Notes: generated by a model from the letters alone, not told the origin. A DNA stretch of 64,000 nt from Pseudomonas sp. 5P_3.1_Bac2 (GCF_025465995.1 NZ_JANLNY010000022.1:62001-126000); one strand, 5' to 3'. Positions 1-10,103 are shown, counted from the first letter of the stretch. Program-made: numbers and translations.

Positions 1-645
1 GATCGAAGAGAACTCGCCGACCTGCACGCGCCCGATCAGGGTCGAGCGTGTACGAATGCGCGGGTTACCGGTCACGGCGCCGACCCGAGGATTATCAATC
101 AGCGGTGCGACCAGATAGGCCGCCGCATCACGGTCAAGCAAGGCATCACCATCGATGCACACGAGGTACTCGCTACGTGCCGCCAGCGCGCCCATGCGCA
201 GGGCCACGGCCTTGCCCTGGTTGTGCGCCAAATGCAGCACGCGCAGGCGTGGCTCAGTGGCAGCCAGGCCGTCCAGCACCTGCCCGGTGTTATCGCTGGA
301 GCCGTCGTTGATGGCGATCACCTCAATCGACGGATAGCGCTGCGCCAACGCCGCGCCGATGGTTTCCACCGCGTGTTCGCCTTCGTTAAAGCACGGAATC
401 AGGATCGACACCAAGGGCTGGCCCTTCAGCTCAGGCGGCGCCACATCCCCCTTATTCGACCAGCGCCAATGGCGCTCCCAATGCAGCCAAAAGTAGGTGC
501 CGCCGCAGATCCACAGCGCCGACATAAACAGCGGATAGAAAAACACGAAGTCCAGCAGCACCTCGCCAGTCAGGCTCAGGGCTACCCCCACTGGTGCGCC
601 CAACACCAGCAACAGAATTAATAGGGCGTAGATACGATCCATCAT
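1..645 (-). CDS. pgaC: PgaC, poly-N-acetylglucosamine synthase (N-terminal part)
   Basis: Processive family 2 glycosyltransferase that polymerises UDP-GlcNAc into the PNAG exopolysaccharide at the inner membrane. The first 215 codons are present; the gene runs off the window edge. Two N-terminal hydrophobic segments (about residues 4-28 and 32-53) precede the GT-A domain, which shows [14 protein letters not shown], the nucleotide-binding INDGSSDNT and the metal-binding CIDGDALLD. The ATG overlaps the pgaB stop as ATGA, implying translational coupling in a pgaABC operon. The catalytic QxxRW region and any pgaD lie outside the window, so completeness cannot be judged. Confidence 0.93.
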   Translation of the reverse strand, partial: MMDRIYALLILLLVLGAPVGVALSLTGEVLLDFVFFYPLFMSALWICGGTYFWLHWERHWRWSNKGDVAPPELKGQPLVSILIPCFNEGEHAVETIGAALAQRYPSIEVIAINDGSSDNTGQVLDGLAATEPRLRVLHLAHNQGKAVALRMGALAARSEYLVCIDGDALLDRDAAAYLVAPLIDNPRVGAVTGNPRIRTRSTLIGRVQVGEFSSI

Positions 646-2645
646 GGCAGCGGAAACCACGCATTGGAGAAGGCCGGACGAATGCTCTGCAATCGCGGCT
701 GGTCATTAATGAAGTCATCGGGGTAGTAGCCGTAGTTGCGTACGCCATTGATTTGCAAACGGCGCATCCACTTGGCGAGCAACTGGCTGTCGATGGGCTT
801 GCCTTCTTTGGTCTGCCAATCCCGCGCCTGCAACTCGAACACCGTGCGCTCCAGCGCCCGTGGACGGCTGGCAATGCGCTGCACGAGTTGGTCGAGCCAG
901 ACTTCGGAGTCCTCAACAGTGCTTCCCTCCATCAGCGGCATGGCCATGGGCGCGGTCCAATCGTAGGTCGCGAGGAAGTCATCAAGGTTCTGCGCGAACC
1001 AGGTTTCGCTATAGGGATTGATGATCGGCTGGGCGTAGATATTGCGCGCGGTCTTCACCTGCGGCCCACGGATGGCACGAACCTTGGCGGTCAGCTCAGT
1101 GGTGAAGTCGATCAGGTAGCGGCTCTTAAAGCGGCTCCAGCGCTGCAAGGTGTCTTCGTCACCACGCAGACTGCGCATATCCCCCGGCAAGCCGGCCGCG
1201 CGATAGGCGGCCATGGCCTGCGGGCCGGCGTCTTCGAAGTCGGAGAGCAAGGCGTCGTCGTGGAACAGCACGCCGGCGAAGTTGGCGTGGCGCGCCAGAT
1301 CCTCGTAAATCTCGCCGATCTGCTGACGCACCTCAGGATCGAACGGCGACAGGCGCACGTACTGCTCATGGCTCACGCTCAGGCTGCCGTCCTTGGCCCA
1401 ACGCTGCACCCGGGGCAGGCGTGAATCGAGGTCGTAAGCCAGCACCGGCATCCAGGCATACACCTCCACCTTGGCGCGGGTGCGCAGTTGCCAGGCGACG
1501 CGGTTGAACAAGTCGGCGCGCATCGGCAGGTGGCGGTTGGGGAAATACAGCTCTTTGACTAAACCATCACCCACCGGGTCAGCGTAAGCCTGCAAGAACA
1601 CCGTGGTGATACGCATATCTGCAATGCGCTGCACCAGCGCGCCCAAGTTGCTATCCATCTGCTGCGGATCGGGATCGTAGACGTAGTCCAGGTCGACATG
1701 GGCCACGCGCATCAGCTCGGTCTCATCCACCGTGCTGATGGCGGCAGCAAAACGATCGGTATTGGGGTCACCATTGAGCAAAAAGCGCGGCCCGGCTTGC
1801 AGGGTTTTCAGGGTGTCGATGCCGTCCTCCAGGGTCAGCGCCAGCTCATAGCCGTTGTCGCCGATGATCTTCAGCGCGGTGCCGCTGGCCGCCCCATAAG
1901 GCCAGACCCAGACCCGTGGCGCCCGGCCGGTGGCGGCCTGGATTTTATTGCTGATGCGCTGCACGTCCTGGCCGATACGCGCGTTGTACTGCGCGTCGGT
2001 TTCGTAACGTTTGCTTTGCGGGTCATACAGGCGCGTCACCGCGGCCGGCTGTACGTTGCCCTGGGGGTTGGCCAGGGCGCCATAGTGCAGAGCATTGGTG
2101 TGGGCGGCGATTTCAACCAGACCACTGCGGGCGATCTCGCTGATTTCTGGCCACGACAAGAAGCGCTCACGGGCCACCGCCAGGCCACCGAAGTCGACCT
2201 TCTGCTGCTGCGGGGTATCCATCCACACCCCGACTGGGGCCAGCACCGCGTGCCAGTTGTAGGCCTTGAGGATCGGCAACACACGCTGATAAAAGCTGCT
2301 GTAACCGTCGTCAAAACTCAGCAGCAGGGGTTTATCCGGCAAGGCCGGGCCACCGTGTTTAGCCGCCAGGACCTGATCGATGGACACCGCCTCGAAGCCG
2401 CTGGCTTTGAGCCAAGCCAGCTGATCAACCAAGTTGGCGGTACGCACGGTTAAAAACGCCTGATCAGCGTCGACATCGTCGATGTTGTGATAGGCCAACG
2501 CCAGCACCTTACCTTTGGGCCAGGGGCTTTCCCCCACGGGCTGCAGACGCAAATGCGGTGCGGTAAAGGGCGGCGCTTCGGCGGCGCAGGCCGCCAGCAT
2601 AAATGCGACCATAGTCAGCAGGACGCAGCTGTAGAAACGAGCCAT
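642..2645 (-). CDS. pgaB: PgaB, poly-N-acetylglucosamine N-deacetylase lipoprotein
   Basis: Partially de-N-acetylates PNAG in the periplasm so it can be exported through PgaA. 667 residues, matching PgaB. The N-terminus is a lipoprotein signal with lipobox LAAC (Cys20). Next comes a polysaccharide deacetylase NodB domain with SFDDGYSSF (metal-binding Asp pair) and AAHTNALH (metal-binding His pair), and then a C-terminal glycoside-hydrolase-like domain with [14 protein letters not shown] and [13 protein letters not shown]. It starts 9 bp after pgaA and overlaps pgaC by 4 bp, so the three genes form one transcription unit. Confidence 0.95.
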   Translation of the reverse strand: MARFYSCVLLTMVAFMLAACAAEAPPFTAPHLRLQPVGESPWPKGKVLALAYHNIDDVDADQAFLTVRTANLVDQLAWLKASGFEAVSIDQVLAAKHGGPALPDKPLLLSFDDGYSSFYQRVLPILKAYNWHAVLAPVGVWMDTPQQQKVDFGGLAVARERFLSWPEISEIARSGLVEIAAHTNALHYGALANPQGNVQPAAVTRLYDPQSKRYETDAQYNARIGQDVQRISNKIQAATGRAPRVWVWPYGAASGTALKIIGDNGYELALTLEDGIDTLKTLQAGPRFLLNGDPNTDRFAAAISTVDETELMRVAHVDLDYVYDPDPQQMDSNLGALVQRIADMRITTVFLQAYADPVGDGLVKELYFPNRHLPMRADLFNRVAWQLRTRAKVEVYAWMPVLAYDLDSRLPRVQRWAKDGSLSVSHEQYVRLSPFDPEVRQQIGEIYEDLARHANFAGVLFHDDALLSDFEDAGPQAMAAYRAAGLPGDMRSLRGDEDTLQRWSRFKSRYLIDFTTELTAKVRAIRGPQVKTARNIYAQPIINPYSETWFAQNLDDFLATYDWTAPMAMPLMEGSTVEDSEVWLDQLVQRIASRPRALERTVFELQARDWQTKEGKPIDSQLLAKWMRRLQINGVRNYGYYPDDFINDQPRLQSIRPAFSNAWFPLP

Positions 2646-2654
2646 GGGATATCC

Positions 2655-5132
2655 TTAAAAGCGATAGTTAACGTCGAACGTCACGCGTACTTCTTGTTCG
2701 CGATCGCCGTCATACGGGCGGCTTAACAACGACACCGCCAGACCGCCGTCGAAGCGGTCATCGAAACGCAGACGCTGGCCGTAACTGATCAGGCCGATGG
2801 CGTCCGTGCCATAGTTCTGCTGATTGAGGGCGCCGGCGCCGATCTCGCCGTGCTGACTCCAGAGGGTTTCGTAACGCTGGTAGATGGCATGTTGCAGACG
2901 CACGCTCGGCAGCACGCTGTACTCGCCCTTGGGGTTGAAGTACGGCACATCGTTGTCATTGCTGTTACGGCTGGCCCCCACTTCCAGACCCAGATCGGCC
3001 TGCCAGTCCGGTGCGGTATACATGCGTTCGCTACCGGTCAGGACCAAACCTAAGCGGTCGTTACCATCACTGAAGTTGGCCGCGTTGGCGCTTAAGCGCC
3101 ACTCGCGACGTTCACTGTCACGCCAGCGCACATAGCCACTTAAGCTGTCGGAGGTGATGTCGGAGTTGAGCGCGCGCAACGGCGTATCAGCGGACAGATA
3201 CTGCGCCGACCAGCCGTATTGCCAGTAATCGTCGACGTCATGCATGCCACTTAAGCGGATGCCGGGCTTTTCGCCGTGGCCGAAGTTGTGCTTCGACACT
3301 TCGGCCTCCACCGTGTGGTTACGCGAGCGCCATTCCACCCCGGCGCGCTGGAAGCGGTCATGGCCACGGCCTTCTTCGAAGTCACCGGTGGCATAGCCGG
3401 CGCCGCCAAAAACCCGCCAGTTATCATCGATCGGCGGGCTGTAGAGCACGGCATCAATGCCCAGATCATCGCCGCCGGAAACCTGACTGCCGCTGCCCAG
3501 GCCGCGATAGCCGTTAACCCGCAACTCGGCCATGTGATGAACCTTGCGCAGTTTTTCCAGGCGCCGGGCCTGGAGGTTTTCCGGATAACGGCTGATCACG
3601 TCATCGGCCAACATATCCATCTGCTGCCACTCTTGCAGTTCGAGGGCGGCGAAGCCTTGCTCGACCTCCAGATCGAGATTGCGCGGCGCGGTGCTCTCCG
3701 CCACTTTCAGTTCTTCCTCGGCCCGGCGCGGCCAGCCACGAACCAGATACAGACTGGCCAAGCTGGTGCGCAGCGAGCTGTTGTTCGGCGCATTGGCCAC
3801 CAGCTGCGACAAGCTTTGCTCGGCCACTGGCGTGTCATTGATTTGCATGGCGCTGGCGGCCTTCAGCTCCTGGGACTCCAACCAATTGGGGTTGGGCTCA
3901 GGCTCAGGGTTGCCGACCAGATAGGTGCGCGGTGCTTGCTGGGTGGCGAGTACGGCGGCTTGGGCATCGGCAGCCTCGACCTGACCACTCTCGACCAAGG
4001 CGTAAAACAAGCTGCGCTGATCCTCCAGCCACTCGGGGTGCTTGTCGTTTTCACCGGCGATGATCTGCCGGTACAGCCCGGCAGCTTCTTCGGGATGGCG
4101 CAGATACAGGTAAGCCGAAGCCACCCAACGCAGGGCGTAATCCGGCAGCGTCACCTGTTCGGCTTTGAGCTGCTGGTATTCACTGAGCACCTGCGTCATG
4201 TCGCTGCGCGCATGCAAGGCACCCAGGCGGTCGATACGCAGCCGCTGGATATTGCCCTGCGCCTGCGGCAACGCTTGCCACTGCTGCCACCAACGTTCGG
4301 CCTGAGCCAAGGCGCGATCGGCAAGGTCAAACCGCTGCGTCTCGGAGCGCGTGGCCAGATGCGCCTGGCGCACCTGCTCAGCCAGCACATCACCTTGCAG
4401 GCTGCGCAGTTGCGCGGCGTCGAGTAAATGCGGGTAGCGCTCGGCGAGGGTTAAAGCGGGCTGGGCGAGGCCGGCGTTTTGCAACGCCAAGAGGTATTCA
4501 CGGGCCACGCTGACACTGCCTGGCGCCAGGTCTTTGGCCTTATCCACTTCGGCCAGGGCGGCATAACGCTGACCATCGGCCAAGTAGGCATAGGCCAGCG
4601 CCAGACGCCGTTCTGGATCATTCGGCGCGCGCGTCACCAGACTACGCCCACGGCTGATGGCCGCGCTGCGCTGACCGGCATCGGCCAAGGTCATCACCTC
4701 GCCCAGCAACAAGCCTTGATGCTCAGGGAAACGCAGCAAGCCCTGACGGTACACATTCAATGCCTGCGGCCACTGGCGCAAGTTACGGTAAGCCCGCGCC
4801 ACTGCGGCCAAGGCATCGGCATTCACTGTGTTAGCCGTACCCGGCTGCTCGTACAGCTGCACCACTTCAGCATCTTCACCGGCCCAGCTGGCAATCAGCA
4901 GGTGATCGGTGAGAAAGTGCGGCGAGTGCCAATCCACTTCCTGCTGACGTAGATAAGTCAGCGCAGGGGCGTAATCGCCGGCGCGCGCACGTTCAATCAG
5001 TTGATCATAGGACGACTGAGCGTGGGCCCAGCCAGTCAGCAAGAGGGAGGAGCACAACAGGCCGATTCGTCCGGGCGAAAAACGCCGAACAGCACCTGCG
5101 GCTGCCATTTTGTGGATTGGGTATAGCTTCAC
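2655..5132 (-). CDS. pgaA: PgaA, outer-membrane PNAG export porin
   Basis: Exports deacetylated PNAG. 825 residues. An N-terminal signal peptide appears to be cleaved after AHA (residue 38). A long TPR-type helical region follows (about residues 40-510, rich in Ala/Leu repeats such as ALAAVARAYRNLRQWPQALNVY in part). The C-terminal third is a beta-barrel of alternating hydrophobic strands ending in Phe (VNYRF), the usual outer-membrane signature. The start is GTG with an AGGGA box upstream; an ATG eight codons later is an alternative. First gene of pgaABC; its upstream region carries a 12-bp direct repeat. Confidence 0.94.
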   Translation of the reverse strand: MKLYPIHKMAAAGAVRRFSPGRIGLLCSSLLLTGWAHAQSSYDQLIERARAGDYAPALTYLRQQEVDWHSPHFLTDHLLIASWAGEDAEVVQLYEQPGTANTVNADALAAVARAYRNLRQWPQALNVYRQGLLRFPEHQGLLLGEVMTLADAGQRSAAISRGRSLVTRAPNDPERRLALAYAYLADGQRYAALAEVDKAKDLAPGSVSVAREYLLALQNAGLAQPALTLAERYPHLLDAAQLRSLQGDVLAEQVRQAHLATRSETQRFDLADRALAQAERWWQQWQALPQAQGNIQRLRIDRLGALHARSDMTQVLSEYQQLKAEQVTLPDYALRWVASAYLYLRHPEEAAGLYRQIIAGENDKHPEWLEDQRSLFYALVESGQVEAADAQAAVLATQQAPRTYLVGNPEPEPNPNWLESQELKAASAMQINDTPVAEQSLSQLVANAPNNSSLRTSLASLYLVRGWPRRAEEELKVAESTAPRNLDLEVEQGFAALELQEWQQMDMLADDVISRYPENLQARRLEKLRKVHHMAELRVNGYRGLGSGSQVSGGDDLGIDAVLYSPPIDDNWRVFGGAGYATGDFEEGRGHDRFQRAGVEWRSRNHTVEAEVSKHNFGHGEKPGIRLSGMHDVDDYWQYGWSAQYLSADTPLRALNSDITSDSLSGYVRWRDSERREWRLSANAANFSDGNDRLGLVLTGSERMYTAPDWQADLGLEVGASRNSNDNDVPYFNPKGEYSVLPSVRLQHAIYQRYETLWSQHGEIGAGALNQQNYGTDAIGLISYGQRLRFDDRFDGGLAVSLLSRPYDGDREQEVRVTFDVNYRF

Positions 5133-5196
5133 GGACTAAGTCCCTGTCTCGGTTCTTGGCTATTGCGTTGCTAAAGGAGCTAGAGTCAAAAGCCAC

Positions 5197-5248
5197 TTTA
5201 TTGACACCAAGACCGATTATCACACGGAAAGAACATTTTATTGACACC
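5197..5248. promoter_or_regulatory. 12-bp direct repeat between pgaA and the DUF294 gene
   Basis: TTTATTGACACC occurs at 5197-5208 and again at 5237-5248, exactly 40 bp apart, in the 287-bp region between the divergent pgaA and DUF294 genes. The spacing is close to four helical turns, so two bound proteins could sit on one face of the DNA. Each copy contains TTGACA, a sigma70 -35-like hexamer, but neither has a good -10 at 16-18 bp. A paired regulator site is the simplest reading; the factor is unknown. Confidence 0.4.
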
Positions 5249-5419
5249 GACCAGACGAACCGCACAGTGCCAGCATGTAAAAAAAACTGCGAATCTGTTC
5301 GAGATATTGAATTTTTCTTGTGGTTTTACGTGACTGAGTTCACTTCTACTTAGGTCCAATGGCGCCCTACTCAGCCTTTAGCCAGCCTGCGCTAATCAAG
5401 GCTCAACCGAGGACAGCCC

Positions 5420-7357
5420 ATGGCTGTGGCAGACGATTTCGCCCAGGCAGGCAAAACTGCGGTGCTGCAGAACATCCACGGCACCATGGAGTTTTTGCAC
5501 AAGTTTCCGCCGTTCAATCAGATGGAAAGCGCCCACTTGGGTTACCTGGTGGAAAACTGTCAGTTACGCTTTTATGCCGCCGGCGACACCATCATTGCCC
5601 CCCAAGACGGCCCGGTGCAGCACTTCTACATCGTTAAACAAGGCCGCGTGCAGGGCGAGCGCAGCCAACCCGGAGCGGCCACAGGCAACCGGCAAAGCAC
5701 CTTTGAGATTAGCAGCGGCGAGTGCTTCCCGCTGGCGGCCTTGATCGGCGAACGCGCCACCCGCACCGAACACATTGCCGGTGCCGACACCTTTTGCCTG
5801 CTGCTGCCGAAAACCGCCTTTATCAAGCTATTTGCCCTGTCCAGCCCGCTGCGCGACTTTGCCTTGCGCGGCGTCAGCAGCCTGCTCGATCAGGTCAACC
5901 AGCAGGTGCAAATGCGCGCCGTGGAAACCCTCGGCGCGCAGTATTCCCTCGATACCCGCTTAGGTCAGCTGGCCATGCGCGCGCCGCTCAGTTGCGGGCC
6001 AGAGTTGCCGCTGCGCGAGGCCGTCAAACTGATGGATGAGCAACATGTGGGCAGCATTGTGGTGGTCGATGGCGCGCAGCGCCCGCAAGGCATCTTTACC
6101 CTGCGCGACCTGCGCCGGGTGGTCGCCGACGGCCACGCGCTGGAGCAGCCGATCAGCCAGTTGATGACCCAAGCGCCATTTCATCTGCCGCCCAGCGCCA
6201 GCGCCTTTGATGCGGCACTGGCGATGACCGAGCGGCATATCGCCCACGTTTGCGTGGTGGAGCACGGGCGCTTATGCGGGGTGATCTCGGAGCGCGACCT
6301 GTTCAGTTTGCAGCGCGTCGACCTGGTTCATCTGGCCCGCACCATTCGCCAGGCCGGCAGCATCGCCAGCTTAGTGGCGCTACGGGTGGAGGTGCAGCGT
6401 TTGGTCGACAGCATGCTGGCCCATGGCGCCAGCTCGACGCAGATCACCCAACTGATCACCCGTTTAAATGATCACTGCGTATGCCGGGTGATTGAGCTGT
6501 GCCTGCAGCAACTCGGCGACCCCGGCGTAGCCTTCACCTGGCTGTGTTTTGGCAGCGAAGGCCGTAGCGAGCAGACCCTGTACACCGATCAGGACAACGG
6601 CATTTTGTTTGCGGCCAAGGATGCCGTGGAGGCCGCGGCGATTCGCGGGCGCCTGCTGCCATTGGCCGAGCAGATTAACCAGGCCTTGGCCGAGTGCGGC
6701 TTTAGCCTGTGCCAAGGGCAGATCATGGCCAGCAATCCGGCGCTGTGTTTATCCCAGCAGGAGTGGAGCAAGCGCTTCAGCCAGTTTATCCACGAGGCCT
6801 CGGCGCAGAGCCTGCTGGCCGCCACCATCTATTTCGACCTGCGCGCCGTATGGGGGCCGAGCGAGCCTTGCGAGCAACTGCGCGCCGGGGTGCTGACGCA
6901 GATCGCCGATAACCCGCTGTTCCAACGCCGTATGGCCGAGAACGCCTTGCGCCACAAACCGCCGGTGGGCGTATTGCGCAGCTTTGTCTTAGCGCGCAAA
7001 GGCGCGGAGAAAGACACCCTGGATTTAAAAGTCCAGGGCCTCACGCCCTTTGTCGATGCCGCCCGGTTGCTGGCCTTGGCCCATGGCATCAGCACCTGCA
7101 ACACCTTGGAGCGGCTGCGCGAGCTGGTCGCCCGGCAAGTGATCGAGGCCCAGGATGGCGCGGCCTATGAGGAGGCCTATCACTTTATTCAGCAGACCCG
7201 CATGCAGCAGCACCAGCTCCAGGCGCGGGCGCAACTGCCCTACTCCAACCGCATCGACCCGAGCCAACTGAACCTGCTCGACCAGCGCATCCTGCGTGAA
7301 TCCCTGCGCCAGGCGCAGCGCCTGCAAAGCAGCCTGAGTCTGCGCTATCAGTTATGA
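5420..7357 (+). CDS. cNMP-binding / CBS / DUF294 nucleotidyltransferase-like protein
   Basis: 645-residue cytoplasmic multidomain protein. A cyclic-nucleotide-binding-like beta barrel spans about residues 25-145, and a CBS pair about 185-300 (VGSIVVVDGAQRPQGIFTLRD and a second copy ending GVISERDLF). A DUF294 nucleotidyltransferase-like domain has the motif GSEGRSEQ...DQD at 378-392, and a helical DUF294 C-terminal domain follows. The architecture suggests ligand-gated nucleotidyl transfer, but the substrate is not known. The ATG at 5420 follows a GAGG box. The next gene, a DnaQ-like exonuclease, begins 9 bp downstream on the same strand, so the two are probably co-transcribed. Confidence 0.9.
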   Translation: MAVADDFAQAGKTAVLQNIHGTMEFLHKFPPFNQMESAHLGYLVENCQLRFYAAGDTIIAPQDGPVQHFYIVKQGRVQGERSQPGAATGNRQSTFEISSGECFPLAALIGERATRTEHIAGADTFCLLLPKTAFIKLFALSSPLRDFALRGVSSLLDQVNQQVQMRAVETLGAQYSLDTRLGQLAMRAPLSCGPELPLREAVKLMDEQHVGSIVVVDGAQRPQGIFTLRDLRRVVADGHALEQPISQLMTQAPFHLPPSASAFDAALAMTERHIAHVCVVEHGRLCGVISERDLFSLQRVDLVHLARTIRQAGSIASLVALRVEVQRLVDSMLAHGASSTQITQLITRLNDHCVCRVIELCLQQLGDPGVAFTWLCFGSEGRSEQTLYTDQDNGILFAAKDAVEAAAIRGRLLPLAEQINQALAECGFSLCQGQIMASNPALCLSQQEWSKRFSQFIHEASAQSLLAATIYFDLRAVWGPSEPCEQLRAGVLTQIADNPLFQRRMAENALRHKPPVGVLRSFVLARKGAEKDTLDLKVQGLTPFVDAARLLALAHGISTCNTLERLRELVARQVIEAQDGAAYEEAYHFIQQTRMQQHQLQARAQLPYSNRIDPSQLNLLDQRILRESLRQAQRLQSSLSLRYQL

Positions 7358-7366
7358 GCAGCTGTT

Positions 7367-8074
7367 ATGAATGGATTTAACTGGTGGCGCCCGCGCCGCG
7401 TCTGCCTAAGCAGCCACGACTTAGCCCGGCGCGAGCAACTGCCCGCGCCCGCGCCCCTGACGGATGCCCCGCTGGAGCAACAGCGTCTGGTGGTGCTGGA
7501 TCTGGAAACCAGTGGCCTGGACCTTAAGCGCGATCAGCTGCTGTCGATTGGCGCGGTGGTGATCGACCAAGGCGGCATTCAGCTCGGCCAACAGTTTGAA
7601 TGCACCCTACTGCGCCCCGCCGCACCGGCCAACCCCAGCACCTTGATCCATGGTTTGGCCCCCAGTCAGATCGCCAATGGCGTGGCACCGGCCCAGGCGC
7701 TGCTGGATTTTATGCAGTTTGTCGGCAGCAGCCCCTTGCTGGCCTTTCATGCCGGGTTTGATCAGCGCATGCTCGCCCGCGCCCTATTGGAAACCCTGGA
7801 TCTGCGCCTGCAGCATCGGTTTTTTGATGTGGCCGAGCTGGCCCCCATGCTTAACCCCGCAGCCAATATTCGCCACGGCGGCCTGGATGACTGGATAGCC
7901 CACTTCCACTTGCAGGTGTTGCAGCGTCACCACGCCAGCGCCGATGCCCTGGCCACCGCCGAGCTGGCGCTGATTCTGTTTCGCCAGGCGCGGCGCCAGC
8001 AGCTCGACAGCCTCGCCGCCTTGCAGCAGCGCCTAAGCCAATGGCGCCAGCGCCAGCAAGGGATGTCGCTGTGA
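7367..8074 (+). CDS. DnaQ-like 3'-5' exonuclease (DEDDh)
   Basis: 235 residues with all three exonuclease motifs: VVLDLETSGLD (Exo I, Asp45/Glu47), FHAGFDQRML (Exo II) and HHASADALATAEL (Exo III, DEDDh type). This resembles the proofreading epsilon subunit of DNA polymerase III, but the clamp/alpha-binding C-terminus is not evident and the N-terminus has an extra 40 residues starting with NWWRPRR. Usually annotated as 3'-5' exonuclease or PolC-type epsilon-like. It follows the DUF294 gene by 9 bp and ends 3 bp from the convergent trhP gene with no terminator visible. Its cellular substrate is not known. Confidence 0.9.
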   Translation: MNGFNWWRPRRVCLSSHDLARREQLPAPAPLTDAPLEQQRLVVLDLETSGLDLKRDQLLSIGAVVIDQGGIQLGQQFECTLLRPAAPANPSTLIHGLAPSQIANGVAPAQALLDFMQFVGSSPLLAFHAGFDQRMLARALLETLDLRLQHRFFDVAELAPMLNPAANIRHGGLDDWIAHFHLQVLQRHHASADALATAELALILFRQARRQQLDSLAALQQRLSQWRQRQQGMSL

Positions 8075-8077
8075 GGC

Positions 8078-9394
8078 TTACAGATCACGCATCAGCAAGG
8101 CGTAGTCCAACTGCACCTCTGGCGGCAGCGGCAGGTACAGCACATGGCCGTCGCCCGGAGCCACCGTCATGGCCTCGCCCTTGCGGTTCTCTAAATGCTC
8201 CAGGGTAAAGCGCAGGTTGCCCTGGGGCGTCATCAGCTCCAGCTGATCAGCGACGGCGAAACGGTTTTTTACCCGCACTTCGGCTAGGTCGCCACGCCGC
8301 TCGCCGGTCAGCTCACCAACAAACTGCTGACGCTCCGACACCGAGCTGCCGTGTTGATAGTTCTGGTATTCGTCGTGCACATGGCGCCGCAGAAAGCCTT
8401 CGGTGTAACCACGATGGGCGAGGGACTCCAAGGTATCCATCAGGCTCTTATCAAACGGCCGGCCGGCGAGCGCATCGTCGATGGCCTTGCGATAGACCTG
8501 GGCGGTGCGCGCCACGTAGTAGTGGGACTTGGTCCGCCCCTCGATCTTCAGCGAGTGCACGCCCATCTGCACCAGCCGCTCGACATGCTGCACGGCGCGC
8601 AGGTCCTTGGAGTTCATGATGTAGGTCCCGTGCTCATCTTCATAAGCGGCCATCTGTTCGCCGGGGCGGCTGGCATCTTCCAGCAAGAACATCTGTGTGG
8701 TCGGCGCGCCCTCGCCCAAAGTCGGCTCGACGATGTTGACGATCTCGCCCAGCTCGTTTTGCCCGGCGCTTTCGGCCTTGTACTGCCAGCGGCAGGCATT
8801 GGTGCAGGTGCCCTGATTCGGGTCGCGCTTATTGATATAGCCAGATAACAAACAGCGCCCGGAATAGGCCATGCACAGCGCACCGTGGACGAACACTTCC
8901 AGCTCCATGGCCGGCACCTGTTGGCGGATTTCAGCGATCTCTTCCAAGGACAACTCGCGGGACAAAATCACCCGGCTAAGGCCCATCTGCTGCCAGAACT
9001 TGACGCTGGCCCAGTTCACCGCGTTGGCCTGCACCGACAGGTGAATCGGCATCTGTGGGAAGTGCTCGCGCACCAGCATGATCAATCCCGGATCGGACAT
9101 GATCAGCGCATCGGGCCCCATCGCGATCACCGGCGCCAAGTCCTTGAGGAAGGTCTTCAGCTTGGCGTTATGCGGGGCGATGTTCACCACCACATAAAAC
9201 CGTTTACCGAGGCCATGGGCCTCGTCGATGCCTTGCTTGAGCGTGGCGTGATCAAACTCGTTATTGCGCACCCGCAGGCTGTAGCGCGGCTGCCCGGCGT
9301 ACACCGCATCGGCGCCATAGGCGAAGGCGTAACGCATGTTTTTTAAGGTCCCGGCGGGGGACAGAAGCTCAACGAAAGGTGACCGAGTCGACAT
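8078..9394 (-). CDS. trhP: TrhP (YegQ-like), peptidase U32 family tRNA hydroxylation protein
   Basis: 438-residue U32-family protein. The E. coli homologue (YegQ/TrhP) takes part in prephenate-dependent 5-hydroxyuridine formation at tRNA position 34; proteolysis is not its role. Visible marks are LLSPAGTLKNMRYAFAYGADAVY at the N-terminus, VHGALCMAYSGRC and the Cys pair of QGTCTNACRWQY, consistent with an iron-sulfur site, followed by LKIEGRTKSHYY. Length fits TrhP (about 450) rather than the shorter UbiU/UbiV paralogues. Convergent with the exonuclease gene. Confidence 0.88.
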   Translation of the reverse strand: MSTRSPFVELLSPAGTLKNMRYAFAYGADAVYAGQPRYSLRVRNNEFDHATLKQGIDEAHGLGKRFYVVVNIAPHNAKLKTFLKDLAPVIAMGPDALIMSDPGLIMLVREHFPQMPIHLSVQANAVNWASVKFWQQMGLSRVILSRELSLEEIAEIRQQVPAMELEVFVHGALCMAYSGRCLLSGYINKRDPNQGTCTNACRWQYKAESAGQNELGEIVNIVEPTLGEGAPTTQMFLLEDASRPGEQMAAYEDEHGTYIMNSKDLRAVQHVERLVQMGVHSLKIEGRTKSHYYVARTAQVYRKAIDDALAGRPFDKSLMDTLESLAHRGYTEGFLRRHVHDEYQNYQHGSSVSERQQFVGELTGERRGDLAEVRVKNRFAVADQLELMTPQGNLRFTLEHLENRKGEAMTVAPGDGHVLYLPLPPEVQLDYALLMRDL

Positions 9395-9543
9395 AACTGC
9401 ACTTTGCTAACGAACCGAGCCGGTCACTTTAAGGCGCCAGTTAGAGCGGCGTATTGACCTAAATCTATGCCGCTGCGCTTTGCCATACATCGACCTGAAC
9501 GGACACTCGATTGCCGCTATGCCGTGCGCCTGCCATCATATGC

Positions 9544-9562
9544 GAATAATTCTCGATAATTT
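9544..9562 (+). promoter_or_regulatory. Candidate Fur box upstream of the FecI-like gene
   Basis: GAATAATTCTCGATAATTT contains one perfect GATAAT hexamer and one near match (AATAAT), resembling a degenerate Fur site. It lies about 20 bp before the GTG start proposed for the sigma factor gene, where iron repression of a FecI-type gene is expected. The match is partial. Confidence 0.35.
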
Positions 9563-9581
9563 TAGCGTTTCCGAGGTTGGC

Positions 9582-10103
9582 GTGGCAGTACAGGATTCCG
9601 CACAGCAGCAGTTACTCAGCCTGTTCTATCGGGAACATCGCGGCTGGCTGCTCGGTTGGCTGCGCAAAAGCCTGTACAGCCCGGAGCGGGCCGAGGATCT
9701 CAGTCAAGACACCTTCGTCCGTCTGTGCGGCCGCGACGACCTGCACCAAGCGCGCGAGCCCCGCGCCCTGCTGAGCACCATCGCCAAAGGCCTGCTGATT
9801 GATCACTGGCGCCGCAGCGCGCTGGAGCGCGCCTACCTGGAAAGCCTGGCGCAACAAACCGAACAGCACTCGGTCAGTCTTGAACAGCAGGCCTTGGCCC
9901 TAGAAGCCCTGCATGAAATCGAGCGCCTGCTCAGCGGTCTGTCGCGTAACGCCCGCGCCGCGTTCTTGTATAACCGCCTGGATGGCTTAGGCCACGCCGA
10001 GATCGCCGAGCGCTTGGGCGTGTCGGTCTCCCGCGTGCGCCAATACCTGGCCCAGGGTATGCGCCAGTGCTATATCGCGCTCTATGGCCAGCCCAGTGAA
10101 TAG
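9582..10103 (+). CDS. FecI-like ECF sigma factor
   Basis: Extracytoplasmic-function sigma factor that should direct RNA polymerase to the adjacent TonB receptor gene when its FecR partner signals. Region 2 is visible in FYREHRGWLLGWLRKS and AEDLSQDTFVRL, region 4 in LGHAEIAERLGVSVSRVRQYL. The proposed start is GTG at 9582, preceded by GAGG with 5-bp spacing, giving 173 residues, the usual FecI length. Earlier in-frame ATGs at 9540 or upstream would add an atypical leader and run through the candidate Fur site. Its 3' end overlaps fecR by 20 bp. Confidence 0.9.
   Translation: MAVQDSAQQQLLSLFYREHRGWLLGWLRKSLYSPERAEDLSQDTFVRLCGRDDLHQAREPRALLSTIAKGLLIDHWRRSALERAYLESLAQQTEQHSVSLEQQALALEALHEIERLLSGLSRNARAAFLYNRLDGLGHAEIAERLGVSVSRVRQYLAQGMRQCYIALYGQPSE

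Noticed and set aside
3276-4427. 383-codon open frame antisense to pgaA
   Set aside because: Shadow of the GC-rich TPR region; no ribosome-binding site or recognisable domain.
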